From Pseudeuparius sepicola (taxonomy: Eukaryota; Arthropoda; Insecta; Coleoptera; Anthribidae), in assembly GCA_963920635.1 (NCBI GenBank), contig OY987298.1, positions 58,941,949-59,005,948 of the forward strand: a stretch of 64,000 nucleotides of DNA. The letters are read 5' to 3'. The notes under the pieces were generated by a model. It had not been told where the DNA came from. It was given only the letters and a program-made list of their open reading frames with translations, and ran no database searches. Numbering within the stretch: the stretch's first letter is position 1; each line of letters opens with the position of its first letter. Both the position numbers and the translations under genes were made by a program. This document shows positions 22,343-34,273 of this stretch, piece after piece.

Positions 22343-22564
22343 TAGTAAAAAAAATATTTTTGAAAACAAGCTTATATTTGAATGCTCCAAAAAGAAGAAA
22401 ATAAACGAAATAAATCAAACCAAAGCAAACCCATAATTTTGTTACATTATACAATTGTATAATATGATATAAAAGCTTGTCGCGAGATTTTCGTGTGTAA
22501 ATTTCGGGATAAATTTCTTTTATAGATAAATACAATTTCTACTTAGAACCACTTTCGTCAAGAT

Positions 22565-23070
22565 ATTATACAGGATGGACCCAGGGTGTGGTGTAAAAGA
22601 CAAAAAAAATCGAGTTGAAACTTGCACCATATTTTTATAATTTAAAAATCAAGCAGACCTTGACAGGGGCAATTTATTCATTTTCAGTTAATAATAAACT
22701 ACCTTTTTCTTAAGAGATATCAAAAAGTTTTATTAGAAAAAGTTGTTCAAAATGCAAATAAAAATCCCTGTACCAAAAAAATTTCACTATTATCTATTGG
22801 AAAAAATCAAAGTAAACAACTTTTTTTGGTAAAATTTTTCGACGAACGTATTTGATTTGCGCTAAAACAGCAAAAATTGAAAAATTTGAAAAAATCAAAG
22901 TGTGCCGATTGTTTTAAAATTTGGTACGAAACCTTAGATTTGCATTCAGACAACTTTTTCTAATCAAACTTTTCGATATCAAGCAAGGCTGATCCCCCGA
23001 AAGTCAAGTTTCAACTCCAAATTGTTTTGTTTTTGACACCTATCTTATAGTCAATCTGGGTCCATCCTGT
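22565..23070. mobile_element. Foldback element, TACAGGATGGACCC termini, nested in the hAT element
   Basis: The left end TACAGGATGGACCCAG is inverted against GGGTCCATCCTGT at the right. The arms of about 200 bp share AGTTGAAACTTG, GATATCAAAAAGTTTTATTA and AGAAAAAGTTGT on opposite strands. The word pair ATCGAGTTGAAA and CAGCCTTGCTTG (inverted) also occurs in the outer foldback at 43345-50455, so the two belong to one family. No gene. Confidence 0.8.
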
Positions 23071-23164
23071 TCTCGCGAAATTTTTCGTGTGTAAATTTCT
23101 TGTTTTTATAAATATTTTTTACTATTAATTTATTTATTATTTTTTTAGTTCAAGAAAATTTATC

Positions 23165-23545
23165 GGCCATGTTGGAACTGTAGCCATATTGAATTTAGTG
23201 TGAATTCACTAATGTTATCGTTTTCTACTCTTAAACCCTTTCATTCCTTTTCATATTAAGGGGTTGAAAAGAAAATGAAATTCGCCATCTTGGAGCAGCG
23301 GCCATATTGAATTTAGTGTGATGTCACTAACTTTATCGTTTTCTACTCTTCAAGCCCTTTCATTTGATACCCATATTAAGAGGGTTGAAAAGAAATTGTA
23401 ATCCGCCATCTTGGAGTGGCGGCCATATTGAATTTAGTGTGATCTCACTAACTTTATCGTTTTCTACTCTTCAAGCCGTTTAATTACATATATATAAGGG
23501 GGTTGACAACAAATACATCATCCGTTGTCTTGGAGCGGCGGCCAT
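23165..23545 (+). repeat. Tandem array, about three units of 118-120 bp
   Basis: GGCCATATTGAATTTAGTGT or its one-base variant recurs at about 23182, 23299 and 23418. Each copy is followed by TCACTAA-TTATCGTTTTCTACTCTT, then a C/T-rich word and GGGTTGAAAA, and ends in CGCCATCTTGGAG. The fourth unit is cut off near 23545. The array lies inside the hAT element, which may have carried it as a mobile satellite seed. Confidence 0.88.
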
Positions 23546-23922
23546 GTTGAAAGTTTTACAATATTGAGTATTACATATTGTATTGTCACCAGAAGTAAAT
23601 GTTAGGCAAATGTGTAAGCAAAATTTCAGCTCAATTGGATGTCAAGAAGTGGTTCTAATTCAGCTTGCAAGATTTTACCTAAACAAAAAATTTGTAACAA
23701 ATTTTAAATGTTGAATACATTTATTTTTGTTTGTGTAGCTTTACCAACTTGTTACTGTTTACGAATTACTATTTATATTTTATATGTTCAATAAACTATA
23801 ATCTATAATAATAATAAGATAAGGGGTATAATTTTTATTATTATTATTATTACCAAGTTACGGGCGGCAATTATCGAAAGGCCTAGGGGCGGCAAACTTC
23901 TTAATCCGCCACTGAGGAGATC

Positions 23923-24227
23923 CTAATTACTCAATGGCTATACTATTACTGGATAGAATTGCCTAACTATGGTATCACGAGTGCCTCAATTTAAATAACC
24001 TGACTATTACAACTATGTTTGTTATATTTGGACTAGAAAAAAAACTTGTCTTTTCCGGGGAATGTTAATATGAAGTAGGGCCAATCGAGAATATATTGAC
24101 AAATAGGTAGATATGCATTTTCGATAACATTATTTGAAAGAGAAAATGGCTTTTTTTTTTAAACCCGAAAATTGTCGAAATTTCTTCGGATTCCAAATTT
24201 TTCATTTCAAGAGTTTGACAAAATTCC
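23923..24227. other. AT-rich DNA between hAT element and TTAA MITE
   Basis: Nothing recognised apart from homopolymer tracts. Confidence 0.45.
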
Positions 24228-24231
24228 TTAA

Positions 24232-24570
24232 GAGGGGTTTGCCGACAGCGAAAATGACGTTAGATTTCGTATTTTTTTTAAGTTGTATAACATAAAATCT
24301 AATAACATTTTACCTGGCAAAAATTTAGTACAAACATCTCTGTCTTCATTTTAATCATAAGATCTTACAAGCAGAGTTTTGTTTCTTAGGTTATGAAAAC
24401 CTTGGGGAAAATATTGATTCCAGTGCATATGCTTTTAAGATCTTATGATTAGAATGAAGACAGAGATGTTTGTACTAAACTTTTGCCAGGTAAAATGTTA
24501 TTAGATTTTATGCTATACAACTTAAAAAAATACTAAATCTAACGTCACTTTCGCTGTCGGCATCCCCCTC
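24232..24570. mobile_element. 339-bp foldback MITE with TTAA target duplication
   Basis: TTAA stands at 24228-24231 and 24571-24574. Between them, arms of about 140 bp are inverted with under ten differences by eye: GAGGGGTTTGCCGACAGCGA at the left against GAGGGGGATGCCGACAGCGA at the right, on to CATAAGATCTTA near the loop. TTAA duplication fits piggyBac or Kolobok-type non-autonomous elements (inference). The loop of about 60 bp has no gene. Confidence 0.88.
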
Positions 24571-24584
24571 TTAATGATATTTAT

Positions 24585-24798
24585 GGGCAAAGCTGATTTC
24601 TTTAAGCCTATTTCATTAGAATTTGGAAAAATATCATGGTTTAGTGGATTATTTTAAATTCTAAGAATGTGCCAGATACCGATACCTCGCAAGATATTTT
24701 CAAGACTTGCAATGCCGTGATAAAAATGCTGAAAACCTACTAAACCGTGTCATTTTTCCAAATTCTAATAAAGTAGGCTAAAAGCAATCGGTCTTGCC
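24585..24798. repeat. Inverted repeat, about 64-bp arms
   Basis: 24585-24650 (TTAGAATTTGGAAAAAT, ATGGTTTAGT) is inverted against 24735-24798 (ACTAAACCGTGTCATTTTTC, AGTAGGCT). It begins 11 bp after the TTAA MITE. It is probably another small foldback element. Termini were not defined. Confidence 0.65.
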
Positions 24799-26456
24799 AA
24801 CAAATTCCATTAGAAAAAATTTTTTGGTAGCTCTTGGAGCAAAAAAGTTACAAGCTGATGAAGTTTAGTCAGTTTTTGGGTTTTTAAGACTACCTTGGGC
24901 CTTGGAAAGTATGCCATGGATCTCAAATGTGCTTTTACTCAAAGCTGGCCTATATCAACCTATCAAAAAGGTAGTTTGCTTTAAAATAATGTTTTGGAAA
25001 CATGCATATTTGAGTGACCCTCCATCAATAATATGTTATTATAATATAATAATATATAATAATATATTAAACAGTTAGCTAAGTATCTCAAAATACACAC
25101 TTTTTCATGAAAATTTTAAGATTAATTTAACACAGAATAACAAAAAAATTATCAGTTCCGATTTATGATTTTCATTTTGACCGGAAGTGAGCATTACTTG
25201 GCCAGTTTATCAGACCCTGCATATTTTCTGTTTTTTAGAGAATACATATTTAATAAAATATTTCTTACATTCTATGCATGCAAATCTTGTATTTAGAGAT
25301 ATCTATGTAGGTTTACTATACTTTATTTATCTAGAAACTGAAAAATAAACAGGGTATCTCAAAAAAAGACCAAGTGAAGTTCACTTCCGGCTCACTTCAA
25401 CTTTTTACTTCCACTAGTAACAAGGGCAGATATATTTTGAAATAGCTTTTTAACACCTCCCTTAACTTTGACTTCATATTAGAATCAAATATAACAATCT
25501 AATATAAGAAAAATAATGGGAAATCGTGACACGCCGTACTGTGTGTGTATATTTTACTTTTGGTGTAATTTCATATGATTTAAAAATGTCATTTGATGTT
25601 AAGACTACTGATAAAAAAACACAAAGAATTGAATGGCAATAAGACAGAAGACAGATAGATAGTATTGATTTTGTAGAATGGAATCTAATGTAACTGGTTA
25701 TCACGGGTCTTCATGCAGTATTTTCCACCATTATTCATATTCATATAATATGTATTATGAATTTCCTATTCAATTGTCTAAGCATGAATTCCACTATACG
25801 TTTCGGATATCTGAAACCATCCGAAATATATATATAGATACACTTATTGTTTTTATTTTTTGGTGCGGCAAAACACGATTTTCAAATAGGTAACGTTAGT
25901 GAATATATTATTATTTGCTTTGCGATGAGGACGAAATTGTTCTGGCATTTTTTAATCGTTAAATTCAAAGATAACTGGTCTATGATATTTTAGTTCAGCC
26001 ACATGCAGCTGCAGACTATTACTAATAATTTATTGTTGTATGTGTTGTATCTTGTTCTCGTTACTCTCGTTTATGTTTATGGTTTGAATCTTCACAGATC
26101 GCAGGCAACTACGATCAGACACACAAGGGCAAAAAGCGCCGCCGCAGGCCACAGGCGAGCCAAAAGTCGGTCCTTTTTTAATTGAGGCTTTCCGGGAAAC
26201 CGGAGATGCACGAAGCCCGGCCGAGGCCGTGAAATCTGACAAGGCGCAAAAAAGCTGCGGTTCTCGGACCTAGGACGGTTCGCCCGATCCTCTGCGGTTT
26301 ATAATTAACTCCAGAAAAACAAACATTTGTGCAAATCTTCCGACACTTGCACCGCGGTTCGACGACAGGCACTTGAACCCTGGATAGCAACCGTGGCCAT
26401 AGATATTCAAAACCCGGTCAATAGAGAATCATTTAACGTTCTGAACTCAACGTAAT
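24799..26456. other. Intergenic DNA, no gene seen; GC-richer patch at 26090-26400
   Basis: AT-rich to about 26080, with an AT-only stretch near 25035-25070. The 71-76-codon frames at 25474-25893 show no domain. From 26090 to 26400 GC rises, with overlapping short frames on both strands. No splice-site pattern or family match was convincing, so it is left unassigned. Confidence 0.45.
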
Positions 26457-26464
26457 CTTTCGAT

Positions 26465-28139
26465 CAGTGGCGGCCGTCCATAGGGGCTGGGGCTGTGGGG
26501 CTACAACCCATTTGAAAATAAGCCCGCAAACAAACGATAACGTAAAGAGTTCGGGCAATTTAACTAGACACCTCGCACCCAAAAATTCTAAAACCGAAAA
26601 ATATTTGAAAATTCGCCGAGACCCGTCGATTTTTGTTTTTGGGGGGAGCTTTTTTGACAATCAAGCCAACCCGATATGTTCATCCCCGCAACCCCAACTT
26701 TTAAAATTATAATGGAACTACCCCCCTTGTGGCGCATCGTTTTTAAGCCCTTTTGATTGCGAATACAGTGATGTATCGTTTTTAGAATTCTGTTGAGATT
26801 TGACAGAATTATTGGCTAAAAACGGAAAGTTGACAATCCACTGTATGCGTAGTAATTTCTACACAAATGCCCGCCACTATTAAGTTTTTTATCTAGTACA
26901 CACGACCAAATTACCTAGTTTTTATTGACGTGTCGATCAGTTTAACAAAAAAAGTCACAAATGAAAAAGCTGAAGCAAAACAAAAAAGTTCATACGAATT
27001 CACACCTTATATCTCTTTAAAATATGTAACAAAAAGTCACTGTCACAAAAAGGTCTAATTTTTTTGCTTGTAACTACGAAATAGTTATTTTCAGCCTGCT
27101 ATTGAAAGTGTACGTGTTTTTGAAATGGTTTATTCTAACACGGAAAGGTTAGAAATAGTTGCAATTCGAGCTGTAGCTTTAGCGCAATCATGATTTCGAT
27201 AACAAATTGCAACAATTTCTACCCTTTCCGCGATAGAATAAACCATTTCGAAAATACATTTCCACTTTCAATAGCAGGCTGAAAATAACGATTTCGTGGT
27301 TACAAGCAAGAAACTAGAACTTTTTTTGTGACAGTGACTTTTTGTTACATATTTTAAAAAGATATAAGGTGTGAATTCGTATGAACTTTTTTGTTTTGCT
27401 TCAGCTTTTTCATTTGTGACTTTTTTGTAAACTGATCGACACGTCAATAGAAACTAAGTAATTTGGTCGTGTGTAGTAGATAAAAAACTTAATAGTGGCG
27501 GGCATTTGTGTAGAAATTACTACGCGTACAGTGGATTGACAACTTTCCGTTTTTAGCCAATATTTCTGTCAAATCTCAACAGAATTCTAAAAATGATCAC
27601 TGTATTCGCAATAAAAAGGGCTTTAAAATGATGCGCCACAAGGGGGGTAGTTCCATTTGAAATTTTAATGTTGGGGTTGCTATAGGGATTAGGAGGATGA
27701 ACATATCGGGTTGGCTTGACTGTCAAAAAAGCTCCCCCCAAAAACAAAAATCGACGGGTCTCGGCAAATTTTCAAATATTTTTCGGTTTTCGAATTTTGG
27801 GGGGGGGGTCAAGTTTTCGTTGGGAAACCCTGTATATCCCAACTTCGATCGCTCATTGACGACAAGTTTGTCAATTATACGACATCATACACATGTGAAT
27901 AAAAACGATTCCTGCGCGGTTCGGCCTCTCTGGTCCCGAACAGTGCCTCTTGTGTTATACTCATGTAATGTTCTACTCTAAATGAAAAATAGTGTGCAGG
28001 ACATTTTGAAAGGTAATTTTACAAATAAAAAAGCCCATGACGAAAGTAGGTAGGTACCCACCTATTTTTTTAATTGACCGTAGATTGTGTTCTTTTCAAA
28101 ACGTAGCCCCCGTGTGCATTAACCCACGAGCCGCCACTG
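26465..28139. mobile_element. Non-autonomous hAT element carrying a long palindrome
   Basis: The left end CAGTGGCGGCCGTC and right end GAGCCGCCACTG are inverted hAT-type termini, followed inward on both sides by GGGGCTAC-like text. The 8 bp before and after are CTTTCGAT (26457-26464) and CTTTGAAT (28140-28147), six of eight identical, as for an old 8-bp duplication. No hAT transposase remains. Most of the interior is the palindrome at 26575-27810. Confidence 0.72.
26575..27810. repeat. Long palindrome, about 590-bp arms
   Basis: 26575-27159 and 27206-27810 are reverse complements with scattered differences. Shared blocks include CATACGAATTCACACCTTAT, GACACGTCAATAAAAAC-like text, CCACAAGGGGGGTAG and TTTCGGTTTT. 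The spacer is only about 45 bp. If transcribed it would fold into a long hairpin RNA. Frames at 26433-26712 and 27553-27981 mirror each other and are products of the symmetry. Confidence 0.85.
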
Positions 28140-29062
28140 CTTTGAATATGGGCACTTTATGAGCAATTCGAACAACGATATAGATATTATGTATGTACAT
28201 GGCATGCTCAATGGCGATAAGCTTGCTCCGCTGTAGACGACACACTTTACAACATAACCTAAAAGAAAAATCGCCTAGAATTTAAACTTTTTAAAGAATT
28301 TAAAAAGTATAATAATGTGCCCCTCAGCGGTAAACTTCTTTTCATAACTCAAGAGGTTTATAAATTCTCCATTCTTTATAAAAAGTTTAGCTTCACTACC
28401 TTTGTAGGTACACAAATAACAATTATTCCAAAGCAGTACAATTTTTATACAAAAAAAAAGATTTTCTTCCCAAATTTTAACTAAATATCTTTAAAAAACA
28501 ATTTTTAATTAAAAATCTTTCTTTAAATAGAACTTTAACACCCTGTATTTATTTTTTATATTATTTTAGCATTCCCACTATTTTATCTCAAATAATCTGT
28601 GATTAATAGATTGAACAAGTTTTTTGTAACATTATATTTTTTAGAAGTAGGTATACCCGCAATTGCGATTGTGACTGTAGAAAGAATATACATGTATAGC
28701 AGTGGCGCAACCAGAAATTATTGTAAGAGGGGGCTGGTTGAAAATGCTACTATTATTTTTGTGCAGAATTACTTAACTTAATAATATTAATAATAATGAG
28801 CAACGCTGTAAAACCTTAATTTGAACACTAAACATTTAGGTATAATTTCAGTCTTCGGCTTTTTGGGAGAACAAAGTAATTATTACCGAGCTTTTAAATT
28901 TCAAGGCAGAATTTGTCATACCCTTCCTACACAACATATTTATATGAAATTTTAACAACTAATACAAATCAAGTAATTAGCATTAACGAACTAAAACCAT
29001 TCTTAAAATGTTCAATTAAAAATATCTTAAAATAGTTTGGTTTTACTTTAAAAATTATATAT
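28140..29062. other. AT-rich DNA with one lone hAT-like end
   Basis: CAGTGGCGCAACCAGAAATT at 28700-28719 looks like a hAT terminus followed by the usual GGGGGCTGG, but no partner end or duplication was found. CACCCTGTATTTA at 28541 is a lone TACAGGGTG-type end. No gene. Confidence 0.45.
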
Positions 29063-29293
29063 GTGGTGTCCCAGAGTCAGTAGTCCAAGTCCAAACAGAG
29101 GCTGTGAGCTTATAGTACTTCTCCGCACTAAGATCACTATTTTGTTAAAACTAGTAAAAGGATTGTGTTGAAATTTGGCCAAAGCCTATTAAACCGTCAA
29201 ACTTCGGATAACTCTATACATGGTTCAAGGTCATTCTAGTGATGTCCTCTATCCGCAGGCTCCGTTTGGACTACTGACTTTGGGACACCCTGC
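29063..29293. mobile_element. Small foldback, GGTGTCCCA termini
   Basis: GTGTCCCAGAGTCAGTAGTC at 29066 is inverted against GACTACTGACTTTGGGACAC ending at 29288, followed by CCTGC. The right terminus GCAGGGTGTCCCA matches the window-wide TACAGGGTGTCCC motif. About 45-bp arms and no gene. Confidence 0.75.
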
Positions 29294-30615
29294 AATAATT
29301 CATATTTTTTAAGTCGGTTGCCTTATGCTACAGCGTCCTTGGCTGACTAATTTAATAATATTTTAATTGATTCTTAAACATATTTGGTGAATTTAAACTC
29401 TTCATACTGGCCGGTATCATTTCATTGTAAATTTTTGCTCCAATAAAAGCATAACATATTTGAGCTATTGTCTTGAGGTCTTATGTTATGTTTATAACAT
29501 TTAGATTATTTTGACGAGTTCGAATTTGGTAATCATGCCTGAGTAACGTCTTCCCAAAAGTAAACTGTGGGTGGTATTTGTTTTTATCTACGAGCCAAAG
29601 AATAGGTAGGTACCAGGTACCTACGTATTAACATCACAGTAATTTTTCTTAAATATTGCAAATCGAATCGAATACCTAATCAAAATTGGTTGGGTTCAAG
29701 GATTTACTGAATATGTCCTAGAAATGAGAGATGCTATATTCGGCAAGAAAAACTTGTGACATATTAATCATTTTTAACTGAATTAATATTAACAAGGTAA
29801 ACAATATTTCTTTGTCGGCCTTTTTAAAGTTAAAGCAGTATCTAATATTCTATAAAAACAGACCGAAATGTCGGGGTTGTGTAAATATTATGTGCAAATA
29901 ATTTGTCATGGCTTACTTTGTCCACTTCGCGTTATCATTAGTGATTTTTCCATAAGTAGTTTATACGTAATGGTATCTAAAATTGCTGCAATGTTCTTAG
30001 AAGTGCAACCAAAATGTCACTTCGCCGAGTCATTCTTAAGTGAAATTACCTATTTCATTGTTGCATGCATCACCACAGAGGAAAATAGACATTCTTCGAT
30101 CAAACAATTGACTAATTAATTTTTTCTAGTTCACAAATGCCAGGAGCTTTTGCCTATCCAAGGTAAGATAACCTACAGAAGAAATTCTATGACAATAATT
30201 CTAATCCTATAGAGGTATGTTCGAGGGTACCTCAGAAGCAACCACAAGTTTGAGAGGGAGAAGAGAGAAGAGGTAATTCATCCAAATAAAGCAATTTATT
30301 AAAGAGCAATATCGCCCAATTTGCATTCTCGGCTTTCTGTATTGTGTTCAGCAATAGCTGTTTGTATTAGCTGCACTAACACTGGGAGGTACCCATAGGT
30401 ATGTATTTAGTTTTTTATGAAAAAGGAACTTAATTGGTCACATCTACTAAACATTTGATCGGATTTTCCATCAGTTTTTTTTTGTAAATTTTGTATTATA
30501 CAAAAATACCTATATATATATATATATGTCTGTGCTACCACCACAGACCTATATACAGGGTTATTGGTAATTCGATATATTCCTTTGGAGATGTGATAGG
30601 GGAGGAGGTAAGGAG
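29294..30615. other. AT-rich intergenic DNA, no gene seen
   Basis: Short frames only (for example 29868-30119, 83 codons, no domain). A (TA)n run lies at 30512-30527. TACAGGGTTATTGG at 30553 may be a lone foldback end. Confidence 0.5.
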
Positions 30616-30885
30616 TATATTTAATCCTATATATGCATTATGCAAAACGCATTTTTTTAAAATATTTTTGACAATTTTTTATTTAACATTTTCCTATGAT
30701 CTAAATGTTTCCGGACTTTTTTCATTCCAAACATAAGATCCGAGATAAGATCATAGTGTTGGGCATGTAATCCAGTTGAAAAGTTTAAAAAAAGTTCTGT
30801 AGATTTTTTGTCAATGAGAAAAATTGAAATATCTCAAAAACTATTGAGTTTTGCATAATGCATATTATAGCGTTGATTGAGTCCA
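30616..30885. repeat. Imperfect inverted repeat around GCATTATGCAAAAC
   Basis: ATATGCATTATGCAAAACGC near 30630 returns inverted as GAGTTTTGCATAATGCATAT near 30845, with weaker similarity on the loop side. It is probably a decayed foldback whose left terminus may be the TACAGGGTT at 30553. Confidence 0.45.
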
Positions 30886-33800
30886 TGGACGATATTAGGA
30901 TTACCAAATATAAAGTTACTGTGTTAAAAAAATGATTTAAATTAAATGGAAAAATCTTGTGAAACGTGTTCATTAGGTAGTGATAAGTGATTGATTAAAA
31001 GCTTTGAATAATATGAGCATAATATGGAATAATTGGATTAAGAACTCACATTTTAGAAATAAACCTAATATTCAGCAATAATTTATAATTGTGGTTGTAC
31101 TTAGGGATATACCCAGGGTTAATACCTTCGATCATTTACAAGAAATAAAACACAGCAATTTCTAGAATACGAAACTATAATATCCTCTTCATATACCCCG
31201 GTTTTCCCTAAAATATACAATATTTCGTAAATCATCACTTCTAGCAGCATCTCGCGATGAGTTTGCATTGGTTTGCGGTTTTGACGACTACCAAATTAGT
31301 AATACATTATGTTCAAAATGCGATATTGTGATTTGGCCACCAAACGTTGGGAATACATATTGTGTTTTCGAATAATGTGTAAAACCACGGAAAAACGCAA
31401 ACAATCAAAGACGATCCTAAATAGATGAAGCAATGCATTCTTCTGGTGGTAATAAAATCAAGCAGACGCGTTGTTTACCCACAAAACAAAGTGGGTTTCA
31501 AACGGCTTTGTTTTGCAAGTGCAGTTGCATCAGCTGGTTCATAGATTCCTTTATTAAAGACATAATATGCTGGGCTGATAACTCTAGAGGTGTTGTTTGG
31601 TGAACATTGAATAATAAGACATCAAGTAAGTATAACAGCAGTGACTATTTCCTTCTATAGTCACTGATAACAGGGACAGGTATAAAGGTGACGTTCATAC
31701 CTACCCTTGTACTTATTTGATTCCTTATTGCGGCTATATTATTATTACACATCGTATCTCTTATATACTTATTTGATTTCTAATTACGGCTATATATTCT
31801 TACTCATTATATGCCAGACGACACCTTTATAGCTTTGACTGATTTTTAGTATATTCCACCTTTTACTTAAATACTTTTTTTAGTTTTGTATAATGATTTA
31901 ATTTAATTTTTGACGAAGAAAGAAAATCGCAAATTTTTAAATTTTTCACGAGCTATAACAATGACAACATTTTTCACATGTGTGCACACCATGCCATAAA
32001 ATTGCTTTTACAACTTAAAACAGTTAAGTTTCGCGTTCAATTTCGAGGCTCTTGACAGATAGGTACCCGAACCTAGACCCTTTTTTTGCTTAGAAGTTAC
32101 ATATTTGATAATTCTTGTTTTAAATTTCAATGACAGCGATATACGCATGCAAAAACATTGCAGGTGACAAATGTCTACTTTTTAGGAGATTAGCTATTAC
32201 AAAAAATGCTAACTTACCACGATGAAATAATTTCCTTTATCACTTTTTTGTCTACAAATAGACGTAGTTTACTCTTATGCCAAATTTTCTGGTCACCCAG
32301 TATAACTTAACTTTTTCCATGCCAATATTATTTTAAGGAGAAGCAGACTTTTTTGTCAAGAATGATTTTTTGTCGAAAAATTGAAAATAAATTTGTTTAG
32401 TATAGTTAAGTCCATCCGTGGACACACTGTATTTTAACTAATGAACATTTTATTGTACTTTTTTCAGCAGAAGACTTAAGTGGGTATTCACTACTAGTTA
32501 CTACTAGTTAGTTAGTTTTCGAAACAGTCAGTTTTAAAAAATTTTTGTACTTACAATTCCAAAAGTTTCATCAATTTTAAGGTTTTTTTTACTTTTCGAC
32601 GTTATACCTAATGTTAAATATTAGAAGGTACAGTGCATCTGATTTCAAACAATTTCCGTGAAAAAACATTGTAGCACCTTACTATAGATAATATTTGTTT
32701 CCTTTAATATACCTACATATTACATATGCAAATTTTAAATGGCTGCAGGAAATTCTAGAACAGGCAAAAATCGAATAATGAGCTTCTGCCATTACATTTA
32801 TTAACAATTGTAATTTTTCCATGCAAAAATATTGCAAGTAGCGTTGCAGTGCAGTATATTGGAAAACCAAAATTGTAAGTAAATTATAAAATTTATTGGA
32901 ATTGTAATCAACTTTACAATTTTTTACTGCTGAAAACGTCCATTTTGATGGGATGACACATCAAAAATTTTTATCCAAAAATATCCCGTACCTAGGATTC
33001 CAGGATTTAAAAAAGTGAAAATCCCAAAAATATTACAATGTTTTTGCATGCGTGTATCGATAGGTGAAGCAACTTCAAATTTACTTCCATTATTTAATCA
33101 GGTTTACAATAACGATAAGAGAAAACTTGAGTAAAGAAACGAAATTTAAGATATTTTTAAAAACTTTGACGCGGAAACGAAAGCTTTTTATAAGAAAGTG
33201 TATTCTGCAAAACAGGCTTTAAATAAATCAGAAATTGACAAAAATGAAAAAAATTAAGAGTTTAGTAACGATCATATGTAATAATAATAAGCCTTAATTT
33301 TAAAGTTTTAATAAACAATTTTTTCAACAGCAGATCTTGCTATAAGTTGCAGACGGGCAGATATAAAGCAATGACCTGTTTCTTTCGTCCTGGATTGCAA
33401 AAAGAATGATACATTTTTTTCCTTTCGGATATACCTAATGTCATTCTACAGATAGGGTGTTGATGCATTGAAACTTTTTTCCTAGTTTTGTTATTCTACC
33501 CCGGAAAAAAAAACAAATGCGTGAATTCACGGTTTAGCACATTTTTGTCTGATTTACTTATTTATTATGTTCTCTTCTACTAGTTTGCTTTTCTAGGGCT
33601 TTCCGGTAGGTACCTAAGTTCGAGTTCGAGAATGCCGCTCTAGTAAGATCTGGAAAAATCGAGGCTGACTACAAATCACAAATGGAGCCCTCGCTTCTGT
33701 CATACTTATATAGATAGCAGCCGATTGTGGTGATATCCATGTTTTCTGGAAATTGTACCTAATGATGTGAGAAGAAATCGGACATTTTTGCCCAATAACT

Positions 33801-33914
33801 TCACGCATCATTAGATAGAGTAATCTGATAATGTTGTCAGGGTCGTAAGCCCTTTCGCGATCTAGCCGGGTTGTAGTACGTATCGATCAATGCATAAACC
33901 AGCGGGGTGGTCGG
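30886..33914. other. AT-rich intergenic DNA with a weak inverted pair at 32131 and 33062
   Basis: ATACGCATGCAAAAACATTG at about 32140 reappears inverted (CAATGTTTTTGCATGCGTGT) at about 33038, about 0.9 kb apart. A 50-bp block with ACTTATTTGATT and GGCTATAT is duplicated at 31724-31760 and 31769-31795. Nothing coding was recognised, although this is the side into which a gene driven from 33922-34200 would extend. Confidence 0.45.
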
Positions 33915-33921
33915 TACTCAC

Positions 33922-34200
33922 AGGTTCCTCCGTTGGGCCATCCCGGTCGGCGCCCAGCACCGCACCATCCTTTCGGGGCACGGCGCGCCGTCACCGAAAG
34001 AACCTCGAGGGACGGATCGCGGTAGGTACCACGGCGTACGGAGCGGGCACTGGCGGGCACTAGAAGATGCTGCGACGTCCGGCACACGCACCACGCGAAT
34101 GAGCCGGGCGCGCCGAGTAGCCGAAAAGAACGACGAAAAGAGGCGCGCGGGCCGACGCCGCGTGCTGCGTGCTCTGTCCGCCCTCGCATCCAAGAGATGC
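33922..34200 (-). promoter_or_regulatory. CpG-rich promoter/first-exon candidate of a host gene, with splice donor
   Basis: About 280 bp of very GC- and CpG-rich DNA in otherwise AT-rich sequence, with several GGCGCGCC-like words. Read on the minus strand it ends at a good splice donor, AACCT|GTGAGTACC (exon end 33922, GT at 33920-33921). Upstream of the donor an ATG at 33966-33968 sits in favourable context (GAAAGGATGG) and opens 15 codons, MVRCWAPTGMAQRRN plus two bases. Longer frames on both strands are typical of GC-rich DNA and are not trusted. The gene body would lie to the left, beyond what I can identify. Unmethylated CpG-rich start regions of this kind are common in insects. No protein family can be named from 15 residues. 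Confidence 0.42.
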
Positions 34201-34273
34201 TTACATACAGGGTGACCTAGTGTAGACTAACCACCCTCAAGGTGGCACCCGGCACCCTTAAGGTGGAACCACG

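Larger units (their letters stand above)
21816..23914 (+). mobile_element. hAT transposon, 2.1 kb, internally deleted, perfect 8-bp TSD
   Basis: The terminus CAGGGCCGGATTAAC pairs with the right end TTAATCCGCCACTG, and both termini carry GGGGCGGCAA-type subterminal text (21873-21883; 23862-23895). AGGAGATC is present exactly on both sides (21808-21815, 23915-23922), the 8-bp duplication expected of hAT. A C-terminal piece of hAT transposase remains on the plus strand (22199-22342). A foldback element (22565-23070) and a tandem array (23165-23545) occupy most of the rest. It cannot make a transposase itself. Confidence 0.93.

Noticed and set aside
22218..22535. 105-codon minus-strand frame in the hAT element, hydrophobic
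   Set aside because: It overlaps, on the opposite strand, the recognisable hAT C-terminal domain and is a shadow of it plus AT-rich DNA.
33887..34215. Three 91-102-codon frames on both strands in the CpG-rich block
   Set aside because: GC-rich DNA has few stops, so long frames arise by chance in several phases. Only the short frame ending at the splice donor is kept, as a hypothesis.
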